From contig QUFP01000015.1 of NCBI GenBank assembly GCA_003478935.1, positions 26,251 to 90,250 of the forward strand: a stretch of DNA of 64,000 nucleotides, read 5' to 3'. This DNA is from Firmicutes bacterium AF25-13AC (GTDB lineage: Bacteria > Bacillota > Clostridia > Lachnospirales > Lachnospiraceae). Of this stretch, positions 28,208 to 36,794 are shown one piece after another. Within the stretch, counting starts at the first letter, position 1. Each line of letters begins with the position of its first letter. A program made the position numbers and the translations under genes. The notes under the pieces were generated by a model that saw only the letters and a list, made by a program, of their open reading frames with translations, was not told the DNA's origin and searched no databases.

Positions 28208-28295
28208 TTAAAAGCAAACCTGCTGAAAAGCAGGGACGCAAAGCCAGAAGGGACTAAAGTCAGAAAGTTTGACCATGTCAGCCGGTTGCCATTGT
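28208..28295 (+). ncRNA. c-di-GMP-I (GEMM) riboswitch aptamer
   Basis: The conserved GEMM-I core is visible: GCAAACC (28214-28220), then a hairpin CTGCTGAAAAGCAG with its GAAA tetraloop, GGGACGCAAAGCC (28233-28245), CTAA at 28254, and the closing AGCCGGTTGCC (28280-28290). This lies between a promoter and a terminator in the otherwise gene-free stretch 28125-28526, upstream of a hybrid histidine kinase. The class senses cyclic di-GMP and commonly switches a downstream terminator; whether ligand turns this gene on or off is not clear from sequence alone. Confidence 0.85.
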
Positions 28296-28384
28296 TTCTA
28301 TCATGTATGGAAAAGATGTGAGAACGGAAGAAGTTCCGATAACTTCTATTACTATATGGATGTGTGATTTTAAAGAAATGTAGT

Positions 28385-28420
28385 AAGGACACTGGCAGGA
28401 TTTTGGCAGGTGTCCTTTTT
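28385..28420 (+). terminator. Riboswitch expression-platform terminator
   Basis: AAGGACAC (28385-28392) pairs with GTGTCCTT (28410-28417), followed by T residues to 28420. It lies about 90 bases after the aptamer and before the kinase start, so it is probably the switched element. From 28421 to 28526 there is only a leader. Confidence 0.75.
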
Positions 28421-28526
28421 GTATGCAAAAATATATAATAGAACTGGCAGGGACAAGTTCTCTGTATCGGTATACAGAAAAAAGCAGGATGAAGAATGGG
28501 GAAAACAGAGAGAGGATTTTTATAAA

Positions 28527-31500
28527 ATGAAAAATTATGAAGACAAAATATATTCCTTAGGTGAGACTGTAACGGGGCAGACACAGGACATGTCACAGGC
28601 CGTACAGAAAACACTGGAAAATAATGGCGGGGTAGGTATAATGACAGGATCTTATGACCAAAACCTGTCTATTTTGTCTGTAAGTAATCTGCTGTTGCAT
28701 AGTACAGGATATACATACGATACTTTCATGGAACAGACAAAAGGCTCATTGAGAAACTTCTTTTATGACGAGGAAGATATACTGGAGCGAGACCGTTTTT
28801 TGCAGCTTCACGGAACAGGGGAAGCACAGATCCTTACAGCAGACGGTACAGTGAATAATGTACGGCTTTGTAAAGAGGATACGACAGATGAGGCGGGCAG
28901 ACAGATCTGGGTTATGTCCGTACAGGTCAACTGGGATCATGTAAATCTGGCACTGCTCAATGAGGCTATCTATTCCGGCTTCTGGTATTTTGACTGTGAC
29001 GAAAACAGCGAGATTGTGAATGCAAACTGGAGTCATGAATTTAGAAAAATGCTTGGCTATCATGACACTCTGGACTTTCCGAATAAACTGGAATCCTGGT
29101 CAGATCTTCTGCATCCACAGGATAAAGAAAGAGTAATGGCGCAGCTTCAGTCGGCAATTGCGGATAAGACGAACCAGATAAAATACCAGGTAGAGTATCG
29201 TCTAAGAATGAAGAATAATCAGTACCAGTGGTTTCGGGCATCGGCAGAAGTAATACGCCGTCTGGATGGTTCTGCCAGCAGGATTGCCGGGATTTTTATT
29301 AACATTGATGGGGAGAAAAAAGAAATCATGCAGGCACAAAAATCTGCTGCTTTCCACCGGGCTTTTACGAAAGCAGATTTGTGCGAGTATTATGTGAATC
29401 TGGAAGCGAATACTTTTGATACCTTTAAGGTTGAACCGTCCCTGATGACAGTCTTTGAACAGAGTTATACGTGGGATGAATTGATTCGCCATTTTGTGGA
29501 TTCCTATGTTGTGGAGACAGATAAGAAGGCGGTATCATCTTTTTATGACCGTGGTTATATTGCAGAAAAGCTGAAGGGTCTGGAAACTGAATTGTCTTTG
29601 GAGTGCCGAATCACTCTGAATGGAGAAGAACGATGGGTTCGCAATGTGATCATACGTGGCGAGATAGAGGATTCAGAATATGCCATGATCTTTCTGCGTG
29701 ATATCACGGATGCAAAGGTAGAGAGCGCACGGCATCTGCAGATGGCAGCGGATAATGCTTCCATGGAGCAGCTGATTCAGAGTATTGTGCGTCTGGTTGA
29801 CCGCTTTGTTGTCTGTGATCTGGAAAATGACAGATATGAATTCTACAATCTGAATGGACAGATGATATATAAACCTCTGGGATTTTATCATGATTTCCAG
29901 AGGCAGGTTCTTGAAAAGTATAAGACACTGGAACCATTGGAAGCTATTGATATACTGATAACACCGGAAAATATCCGGAAGAATCTGAAATGTGAAAATG
30001 ATATTTATAAGTTTGAGTACTGCAGCCTGGATGAAAAGACTTATAAAATAGCTTCTTATATTCCATTAAAATGGGAAAATGGAAAGCTCGTAAGAGTATT
30101 GCTGGCATCCATAGATGTGACACAGGAGAAAAAAGCAGAGATCGAATCTCGTCAGGCATTGAAAGAAGCTTACCGGTCGGCAGAAAATGCAAATCGTGCG
30201 AAGACAGAATTTCTTTCCAATATGTCCCATGATATCCGGACACCGATGAATGCCATTGTTGGTCTGACGGCAATCGCAGGAGCAAATATTGAGAGTCATG
30301 ACAGAGTTATTGAGTGTCTTGGCAAGATTACAGAATCAAGTCGTCATCTGTTGGGGCTGATCAATGGAGTATTGGATATGGCACGTATTGAAAGTGGAAA
30401 AATGACGCTGGCTCAGGAAGATTTCAATCTGTCGGAGCTTGTGGATAATCTTATTACGCTTACGAAACCGGTGCTTGATGAACATAAACATAATTTTGAT
30501 ATACACATCAATCATATTGAACATGAGGATGTCTGTGGTGACAGCCTGAGAATCCAGCAGGTATTTGTGAATCTGATGAGCAATGCGATCAAGTATACAC
30601 CGGATGGTGGAAATATTACCTTTTCTATAGAGGAAAAGCCAAATGGATTTTCGGAACTTGGATGCTATGAATTTTCGATTGAGGATAATGGGATCGGTAT
30701 GTCACCGGAATTCCAGAAGATCATGTTTGATCCTTTCAGCCGCGCAGATGACCACAGGACAACCAAGGTTCAGGGAACTGGTCTGGGAATGGCAATCAGC
30801 AGAAATATTGTGAACCTGATGAATGGCACTATTAAAGTGGATAGTACCTTACACAAGGGAACTAAAATTACGGTAACAATTTATCTGGAGCTTCAGGAAA
30901 AAGAAAAAGAACAGGACAAAGATCTAATGAATTTGCCGGTTCTGGTTGTGGATGATGATAGGACATGCTGTGAAAGTACAGTTGCCACACTGAAGGAAAT
31001 CGGTATTATGGGTGAATGGGTTCTCTCTGGCAGGGAAGCCGTTGAGTGCTGTTATGCACGTCATGAGTTGAAAGATGATTACTTTGCTGTTATTTTAGAC
31101 TGGAAGATGCCGGAAATGGATGGCATAGAAACTGCCAGACAGATCAGAAAACGGATAGGTAAAGAGATCACCATCATTGTACTGACGTCTTATGAATTTA
31201 GCGAGATCGAAGAAGAAGCAAAGGCTGCAGGCATAGATGCTTTTATTGCAAAACCGCTGTTTCGTTCTCGTCTGACGGCTACACTGCGGCAGTTTACTTC
31301 AGAAAGAAAAGAAAAAACAGCAAGAAATTATTTGGAGAAGCTGTCAAAATCAGACTACACGGGAAAAAGGATTCTGTTGGTCGAGGATAATGAATTAAAC
31401 AGAGAAATTGCTGTTGAAATTTTGCAGATGACAGGTGCAGAAGTGGAAACAGCAGAAAATGGGAAAATTGCAGTTGAGAAAGTGGAAGCTTCTCCGAAAA

Positions 31501-31733
31501 GTTCGTATGATCTTATTTTTATGGATATTCAAATGCCTGTCATGAATGGCTATGAGGCAACAGCAGCAATCAGGAGCCTTCCGGGTGAACAGGGAAAACT
31601 GCCTATTGTTGCCATGACCGCCAATGCTTTTGCGGAAGATGTACAGCTGGCAAAAAATACAGGCATGAATGGACATATCGCAAAACCGCTGGATATGAAT
31701 AAACTTAATGATGTTCTGGAAAACTGGCTGTAA
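28527..31733 (+). CDS. PAS-domain hybrid histidine kinase with two receiver domains
   Basis: A soluble-looking 1068-residue sensor with no obvious TM segment. PAS/PAC-like sensing regions fill residues 1 to about 540 (for example SGFWYFDCDENSEIVNANWSHE and YQVEYRLRMKNNQYQWFRAS). The phosphoacceptor is in FLSNMSHDIRTPMNAIVGL (His near 568). The ATPase has the N box QQVFVNLMSNAIKYT, G1 IEDNGIGM and G2 GTGLGMAIS. Receiver 1 (about 805-925) has VVDDD, DWKMPEMDG and KPL; receiver 2 (about 948-1066) has LVEDNELNRE, FMDIQMPVMNG and AKPL. ATG 28527 is used because earlier in-frame starts lie in the riboswitch terminator. It is under c-di-GMP riboswitch control. Confidence 0.9.
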   Translation: MKNYEDKIYSLGETVTGQTQDMSQAVQKTLENNGGVGIMTGSYDQNLSILSVSNLLLHSTGYTYDTFMEQTKGSLRNFFYDEEDILERDRFLQLHGTGEAQILTADGTVNNVRLCKEDTTDEAGRQIWVMSVQVNWDHVNLALLNEAIYSGFWYFDCDENSEIVNANWSHEFRKMLGYHDTLDFPNKLESWSDLLHPQDKERVMAQLQSAIADKTNQIKYQVEYRLRMKNNQYQWFRASAEVIRRLDGSASRIAGIFINIDGEKKEIMQAQKSAAFHRAFTKADLCEYYVNLEANTFDTFKVEPSLMTVFEQSYTWDELIRHFVDSYVVETDKKAVSSFYDRGYIAEKLKGLETELSLECRITLNGEERWVRNVIIRGEIEDSEYAMIFLRDITDAKVESARHLQMAADNASMEQLIQSIVRLVDRFVVCDLENDRYEFYNLNGQMIYKPLGFYHDFQRQVLEKYKTLEPLEAIDILITPENIRKNLKCENDIYKFEYCSLDEKTYKIASYIPLKWENGKLVRVLLASIDVTQEKKAEIESRQALKEAYRSAENANRAKTEFLSNMSHDIRTPMNAIVGLTAIAGANIESHDRVIECLGKITESSRHLLGLINGVLDMARIESGKMTLAQEDFNLSELVDNLITLTKPVLDEHKHNFDIHINHIEHEDVCGDSLRIQQVFVNLMSNAIKYTPDGGNITFSIEEKPNGFSELGCYEFSIEDNGIGMSPEFQKIMFDPFSRADDHRTTKVQGTGLGMAISRNIVNLMNGTIKVDSTLHKGTKITVTIYLELQEKEKEQDKDLMNLPVLVVDDDRTCCESTVATLKEIGIMGEWVLSGREAVECCYARHELKDDYFAVILDWKMPEMDGIETARQIRKRIGKEITIIVLTSYEFSEIEEEAKAAGIDAFIAKPLFRSRLTATLRQFTSERKEKTARNYLEKLSKSDYTGKRILLVEDNELNREIAVEILQMTGAEVETAENGKIAVEKVEASPKSSYDLIFMDIQMPVMNGYEATAAIRSLPGEQGKLPIVAMTANAFAEDVQLAKNTGMNGHIAKPLDMNKLNDVLENWL

Positions 31734-31767
31734 TTTATTCTCATGGGATGGGAAAACTAAAAAACAG

Positions 31768-31797
31768 TTGACACAGCCTATTGCAAAAACGTATAAT
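31768..31797 (+). promoter_or_regulatory. hisS promoter
   Basis: TTGACA (31768-31773), 18-bp spacer, TATAAT (31792-31797). The leader holds a small CAGGG/CCCTG hairpin (31818-31831). No T-box motif is visible. Confidence 0.75.
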
Positions 31798-31853
31798 GTT
31801 GAACGTAGTGTATCATACAGGGAAAGCCCTGATAGTGGAAAGAGGAGTGTTTT

Positions 31854-33113
31854 ATGGCATTAGTAAAGAAGCCTGTTACAGGCATGAAGGATATTCAGCC
31901 GGCAGAAATGCAGATCCGTGATTATGTGATTGGGCTGATTAAGGAAACGTATAAGGGATTTGGTTTCACACCGATTGAAACACCTTGTGTTGAAAATATT
32001 GCAAACTTAAGCAATAAGCAGGGTGGTGAGAATGAGAAGCTTATCTTTAAGATCTTAAAGCGTGGTGAGAAGTTAAACTTAGAAACAGCACAGACAGAAG
32101 CAGATTTGGTAGATAGTGGTCTTCGCTATGACCTGACTGTTCCGTTGTCAAGATATTATTCCAATAATGCAGCAAATCTGCCAAAGCCGTTTAAGGCATT
32201 GCAGATCGGACCGGTATGGAGAGCTGACCGTCCGCAGAAGGGTCGTTTCAGACAGTTCTATCAGTGTGATATTGATATTCTTGGAGATCCGACAAATCTT
32301 GCAGAGATCGAGCTGATTTTGGCAACAACTACACTTCTTGGAAAGGTTGGCTTTAAGGGATTTACCGTACATATCAATGACCGCCGTATTTTAAAGGGCA
32401 TGGCAAAGTACAGCGGCTTTGATGAAGCACAGTATGATGAAGTCTTTATCATTTTGGATAAGATGGATAAGATCGGTCTTGATGGTGTAGCAAAAGAGCT
32501 TGCATCAAATGGTTTTGCAGAGGAATCAATCGAACGCTATATGGGTCTGTTCAAAGGCTTGAATGAAGCAGAGGATGGTGTTGCTTATCTTGCAGAGACA
32601 CTTGGTGATTGCTTAGAGGGCGGCGCAGCAGAGAACTTAAAGCAGATTTGTGAGGCAGTTACGGCAACAACTCAGGCAAGCTTTAAGCTGCAGTTTGATC
32701 CAACATTAGTTCGTGGTATGTCTTACTATACTGGAACTATTTTCGAGATCGGAGTAGAGGGCTTCCCAGGTTCAATTGCCGGAGGCGGACGTTATGATAA
32801 GATGGTTGGCAAGTTCACAGGAATGGAAACTCCAGCATGTGGCTTCTCAATCGGATTTGAGCGTATTGTAACAATTCTCTTAGATGAGGGCTTTACTGTT
32901 CCAGGCAGCAAGGAAAAGATTGCATATTTGGTAGAAAAGGGTGTAGATAGCAAGGTGCTTGGCACTGTTCTTCAGGAAGCAATGGCAGGACGTGCAGCAG
33001 GACAGCAGATTCTTGTTGCATGGATGAATAAGAATAAGAAGTTCCAGAAGGAACAGCTGACAGCAGAAGGCTACAGCGAGTTCAAGGAGTTTTATAAGGA
33101 AGCATTAAAGTAA
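31854..33113 (+). CDS. hisS: Histidyl-tRNA synthetase
   Basis: A 419-residue class II aminoacyl-tRNA synthetase that charges tRNA-His. Visible marks are motif 1 in the GFGFTPIETPCVEN region, the AMP/His-binding LRYDLTVPLSRY, motif 2 in QIGPVWRADRPQKGRFRQFYQCDIDI, the His-specific FDPTLVRGMSYYTGTIFEI and motif 3 AGGGRYD..GFSIGFERI. The C-terminal anticodon-binding domain (about 340-419) appears shorter or more divergent than usual. The ATG at 31854 follows AAGAGGAG. It has its own promoter and terminator. Confidence 0.93.
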   Translation: MALVKKPVTGMKDIQPAEMQIRDYVIGLIKETYKGFGFTPIETPCVENIANLSNKQGGENEKLIFKILKRGEKLNLETAQTEADLVDSGLRYDLTVPLSRYYSNNAANLPKPFKALQIGPVWRADRPQKGRFRQFYQCDIDILGDPTNLAEIELILATTTLLGKVGFKGFTVHINDRRILKGMAKYSGFDEAQYDEVFIILDKMDKIGLDGVAKELASNGFAEESIERYMGLFKGLNEAEDGVAYLAETLGDCLEGGAAENLKQICEAVTATTQASFKLQFDPTLVRGMSYYTGTIFEIGVEGFPGSIAGGGRYDKMVGKFTGMETPACGFSIGFERIVTILLDEGFTVPGSKEKIAYLVEKGVDSKVLGTVLQEAMAGRAAGQQILVAWMNKNKKFQKEQLTAEGYSEFKEFYKEALK

Positions 33114-33124
33114 TCACATGTAAA

Positions 33125-33152
33125 GGCGCTGCAGCGTTTGCTGCAGTGTCGT
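33125..33152 (+). terminator. Terminator of hisS
   Basis: An 11-bp stem with two G-T pairs, 33125-33135 (ending CTGCAGC) with 33140-33150 (starting GCTGCAG), around GTTT. The T tract is weak (GTTTCTG). Confidence 0.65.
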
Positions 33153-33183
33153 TTCTGTGTAAGCTAAAATGGAGGTAAGGTGA

Positions 33184-36100
33184 TTGAGAAAACAAGTATT
33201 GCTGAAAAAAGGTATTGCAGGACTGCTTTCTATTGGAATGCTGTTAGGGTCTGTTATTCCGACAGCAGCACAGGAAACGTCAAGTCAAAGTGCATTTGAA
33301 ACGAAGCTTCAAGAGCAGATGCAAGAAACGCAAATGCAGTCTGAAGAGCTGACGTCTGAAACAGAATCCGAAACGGTCAAGACTCAGTCGCAGGAAACTC
33401 AGACAGAAACATCTGCGCAGGAAAGTGAAGTGATTCCATCGGAAGAATCATCGTCAGCATCACAGGCAGAAACAAGTGAAGTTCAGACAGAGCAGCCAAC
33501 ACAAACGGAAATTCAAAGTGAGCCTCAGACGCAGGAGACAGTGCAGACCTCGTCAGAGGCTGACAGTGTAGAAGAAACACAGGAAAATGAAACAGAGTAT
33601 TCTACAGAAGAATTTACAGAGGAAGAGTCTACAGAAGAAGAATTTACAGAAGAGGAATCTACAGAAGAGGAAACAACAGAAGAAGCAGAGCTAGAAGGAG
33701 TTGAAGAAAGCTTCTATGCTAATGCAAGCTTAAATGCAGATTCAAAGGTGTATTCTGGATGTAAAAAAGATTCATCAGAGATAGTGACACTTCCAGCGGG
33801 TTCTTATGTTTACATAACATCTGTAGTTTGTGTGGAGGAAGAGCCGCGATGGGCGCATGTTATTTTTGATATTAATGAATACTGTTATGAAGGATATATT
33901 CCATTTGAATTGCTTTCTGTGAGCTATGATGCCAATCTGATGGCAGCGGATGAGACACAGGCCTTTCCAGCAGATTACCAAAGCGCCTTGAATGCACTTC
34001 ATCAGGCACATCCTAATTGGGTATTTAAGCCGGTTTATGTGGGTGATACTTTTGATTATGCAGTAGGACAGCAGATGGCGGTAGCATCGAGAGCACTTGT
34101 AAGCACTTATTATAATGAATGCTTTCGATCTATGTTAGACAGAGATTACAATTGGCAAACTAATACTTGGAAACAATGGGAACCAGGTTGGGCCGGCGCG
34201 TCAGAAGAGACTGTGCGCTATTATATGGATCCGAGAAATTTTTTAAATGAAAATGACATTTTTATGTTTGAATCACTTATCTATGAGAAGTATCAGACAC
34301 AAGGGGCAGTTGAGGCTGCACTTGCCAATACATTTATGTCGAATGCGAAAGTTCCAGGTGCAGAGTATACATATGCATGGCTGTTTTGCTGGATTGGTGA
34401 AAAATACAATATTAATCCAGTAGCACTTGCAAGCCGTGTCAGACAAGAACAGGGAGCAGGTACGTCTGATTTGATTTCTGGAAAATATGCTGGATATGAA
34501 GGATTGTACAATTATTTCAATATACAGGCAACTGGTTCAAGTAGAGATCAAATCGTGCAGAATGGATTAAAAGAGGCAAAGACGGGTTCGACAATGATGC
34601 TTCCAGATGGTACAGTATCAAGTGGATCTTGGGATACCCCAACAAAGGCATTGATTGGCGGTTCATTGAAGTTTGCCAATCTGTATATTCTCAAAAATCA
34701 GAATACGCTATATGCCCAAAAATTTGACTATGACGGTCAGTATAACGGTAAATATTGGCATCAATACATGACCAATATCATGGCACCGTATTCAGAGGGA
34801 AATCAAGTAAGAAGATCTTATACCAATAGTGGTCAATTAGGAAATAGTTTTGTCTTTTTGATTCCTGTTTATGAGGAGCGTCCGGTATCTTCACCCAAAC
34901 CACAGGAACGAAAAAATCAAAATAGCTGCTTAAAGTCATTGACAGTAAATGACCAGGAAGTAATCACTGCATTTGATAAGACACAAAAAGATTTTTATTA
35001 TAGTATAGGGGAAAAGACAGTTTATGCGAATGTCAGAGTAAAAACTGCATCTTCATCAGCTACACTGAAAATTTCCAATATTGGAAGCATGTCTCACAAG
35101 GTTGAGGTTAGCACAATAACCGTTACAGCTGAGGATGGCACACAGACACAGTACCGTTTGTTTGTTGGTCGTGGTGTAACGATAGAACAGGGATTTTTTG
35201 ATGGCTTTGATGTAAATTCTTATCGAAAGCGTTATCCAAAGCTTGAAAAAGCATATGGAAATGATATTGACGCGTATTATGAGCATTATTTTTTAACTGG
35301 AAAAAAAGCTGGATGGGATGGATCAAAGGGTAATTTTTCAGAAGATATTGATGACAGCGATAAGACGTCAACAATTTATAAAGGTGTTGACTACGCTCCA
35401 GTATTTGATGCTAAATATTATTTGAATCGTTATTCAGATTTGAAATCAGCATTTGGAACTGATTATGCGGCAGCATTGAAGCATTTTGTGGAGTATGGAA
35501 TAAGTGAGGGCAGACGTGCCAGTGAGTCATTCGATGTTACGCTCTATAAAGTGAATTATCCAGATCTGCAGGAATTATTTGGTGATGATAATATAAAGTA
35601 TGTAGATCATTATCTGGATTATGGAATCAATGAGGGCAGGTGTGCCAACAGACGAATCCTAAATGGAATTTCAGTGGCTTCTGATGGAAAGAAATATTAC
35701 TATAAAAATGATCAGATTGATACTAGTTACACAGGTTTTGCAGCATATCAGGGTCTAAAATATTATGTGTTAGCAGGAAGTGTTCAGGAGGACCGCACTG
35801 GGCTTATCTTATATGAAAATGTTTGGTACTATATCCGAAATGGTGCAGTTGACACGCAATATACAGGATTAGTATTTTATTCTGGAAGCTGGTATTATGT
35901 AAAAACTGGAGTTTTGGACTGGAACTATACTGGATTGACATTATATTCAGGAAACTGGTACTATGTAGAAAAGGGAGTTGTAAATTGGAGTTATACTGGA
36001 TTGACATTATACTGTGGAAATTGGTATTATGTTAAATTGGGACTTTTGGATTGGAGTTACACTGGTCTAGTTCTATATTCTGGAAGCTGGTTTTATATCA

Positions 36101-36720
36101 AAAAAGGAGTTGTAAATTGGAGTTATACCGGTCTGATATTGTATGATGGAACCTGGTATTACATTCAAAAGGGAATTTTAAATCGAAATTATACGGGATT
36201 GACCCTGTATGATGGAACTTGGTATTATGTGCAAGCAGGGCTTTTGGACTGGAGCTATACCGGATTGGCGTTATACTATGGAAATTGGTATTATGTCAGA
36301 AAGGGAATGATCAACTGGAACTATACGGGTCTGGTACTATATGATAAGACCTGGTATTATGTTCGAAAAGGAATTTTAAATCGAGATTATACCGGATTGA
36401 CATTATATTCCGGAAGCTGGTATTATGTTGAAAATGGACTTTTGAATTGGAACTATACTGGACTAACTCTATATGAAGGAATTTGGTACTATGTTCAAAA
36501 GGGAATTCTAGATTGGAACTATATTGGTCTTACTGAGTATTATGGACATTGGTATTATGTTGAAGAGGGAAAGCTAAACTGGAATTATAATGGTTTGGTA
36601 AACTATAATGGAACATTATACCGAGTCGAAAAAGGTGTTTTGAATTGGAATTATTCAGGACGCGTCTGGTACAATGGCAGATGGTATAAAGTGATAAAAG
36701 GGGTTGCACAGCCAAGCTGA
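33184..36720 (+). CDS. Large secreted endo-beta-N-acetylglucosaminidase with C-terminal wall-binding-like repeats
   Basis: A 1178-residue exported protein that probably cleaves peptidoglycan glycan strands. Signal peptide (KGIAGLLSIGMLLGSVIPTAAQ); a Ser/Thr/Glu/Gln-rich linker to about residue 180; an SH3-like region; a LytB/GH73-like glucosaminidase domain (about 260-560) with WVFKPVYVGDTFDYAV, YYMDPRNFLNENDIFMFESL, PVALASRVRQEQGAG and a NYFNIQATGSS core; a cadherin-like sandwich (about 580-660); DUF-like FDAKYYLNRYSDL repeats (about 675-820); then 15 repeats of 22 residues (TGL.LY.G.WYYV.KG.LNW.Y), like glucan- or choline-binding repeats. Start is TTG 33184, 8 bases after GGAGG. Confidence 0.85.
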   Translation: MRKQVLLKKGIAGLLSIGMLLGSVIPTAAQETSSQSAFETKLQEQMQETQMQSEELTSETESETVKTQSQETQTETSAQESEVIPSEESSSASQAETSEVQTEQPTQTEIQSEPQTQETVQTSSEADSVEETQENETEYSTEEFTEEESTEEEFTEEESTEEETTEEAELEGVEESFYANASLNADSKVYSGCKKDSSEIVTLPAGSYVYITSVVCVEEEPRWAHVIFDINEYCYEGYIPFELLSVSYDANLMAADETQAFPADYQSALNALHQAHPNWVFKPVYVGDTFDYAVGQQMAVASRALVSTYYNECFRSMLDRDYNWQTNTWKQWEPGWAGASEETVRYYMDPRNFLNENDIFMFESLIYEKYQTQGAVEAALANTFMSNAKVPGAEYTYAWLFCWIGEKYNINPVALASRVRQEQGAGTSDLISGKYAGYEGLYNYFNIQATGSSRDQIVQNGLKEAKTGSTMMLPDGTVSSGSWDTPTKALIGGSLKFANLYILKNQNTLYAQKFDYDGQYNGKYWHQYMTNIMAPYSEGNQVRRSYTNSGQLGNSFVFLIPVYEERPVSSPKPQERKNQNSCLKSLTVNDQEVITAFDKTQKDFYYSIGEKTVYANVRVKTASSSATLKISNIGSMSHKVEVSTITVTAEDGTQTQYRLFVGRGVTIEQGFFDGFDVNSYRKRYPKLEKAYGNDIDAYYEHYFLTGKKAGWDGSKGNFSEDIDDSDKTSTIYKGVDYAPVFDAKYYLNRYSDLKSAFGTDYAAALKHFVEYGISEGRRASESFDVTLYKVNYPDLQELFGDDNIKYVDHYLDYGINEGRCANRRILNGISVASDGKKYYYKNDQIDTSYTGFAAYQGLKYYVLAGSVQEDRTGLILYENVWYYIRNGAVDTQYTGLVFYSGSWYYVKTGVLDWNYTGLTLYSGNWYYVEKGVVNWSYTGLTLYCGNWYYVKLGLLDWSYTGLVLYSGSWFYIKKGVVNWSYTGLILYDGTWYYIQKGILNRNYTGLTLYDGTWYYVQAGLLDWSYTGLALYYGNWYYVRKGMINWNYTGLVLYDKTWYYVRKGILNRDYTGLTLYSGSWYYVENGLLNWNYTGLTLYEGIWYYVQKGILDWNYIGLTEYYGHWYYVEEGKLNWNYNGLVNYNGTLYRVEKGVLNWNYSGRVWYNGRWYKVIKGVAQPS
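35740..36717 (+). repeat. Tandem 66-bp coding repeats (15 units)
   Basis: Fifteen consecutive units of about 66 bases encode the 22-residue aromatic repeat TGL.LY.G.WYYV.KG.LNW.Y at the C-terminus of the glucosaminidase. The middle units are most alike; the first two and the last three are diverged, as expected when copy number changes by recombination in the centre of the array. Confidence 0.9.
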
Positions 36721-36794
36721 TTCTGCTAAAATGTACCATTGGAAACAACAAATGATACTATTTGAATTTTGAATACAGAAAGGCATGGAACACA

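Noticed and set aside
31734..31853. T-box leader upstream of hisS
   Set aside because: The region is too short and lacks the T-box consensus; a normal promoter is present.
33600..33690. Tandem GAAGAA/ACAGAA stretch as an independent repeat locus
   Set aside because: It encodes the Glu/Thr linker of the glucosaminidase in frame.
35740..36717. Regular 66-bp repeats as a CRISPR array
   Set aside because: They are continuous, in frame, and code for a regular aromatic protein repeat with no spacers.
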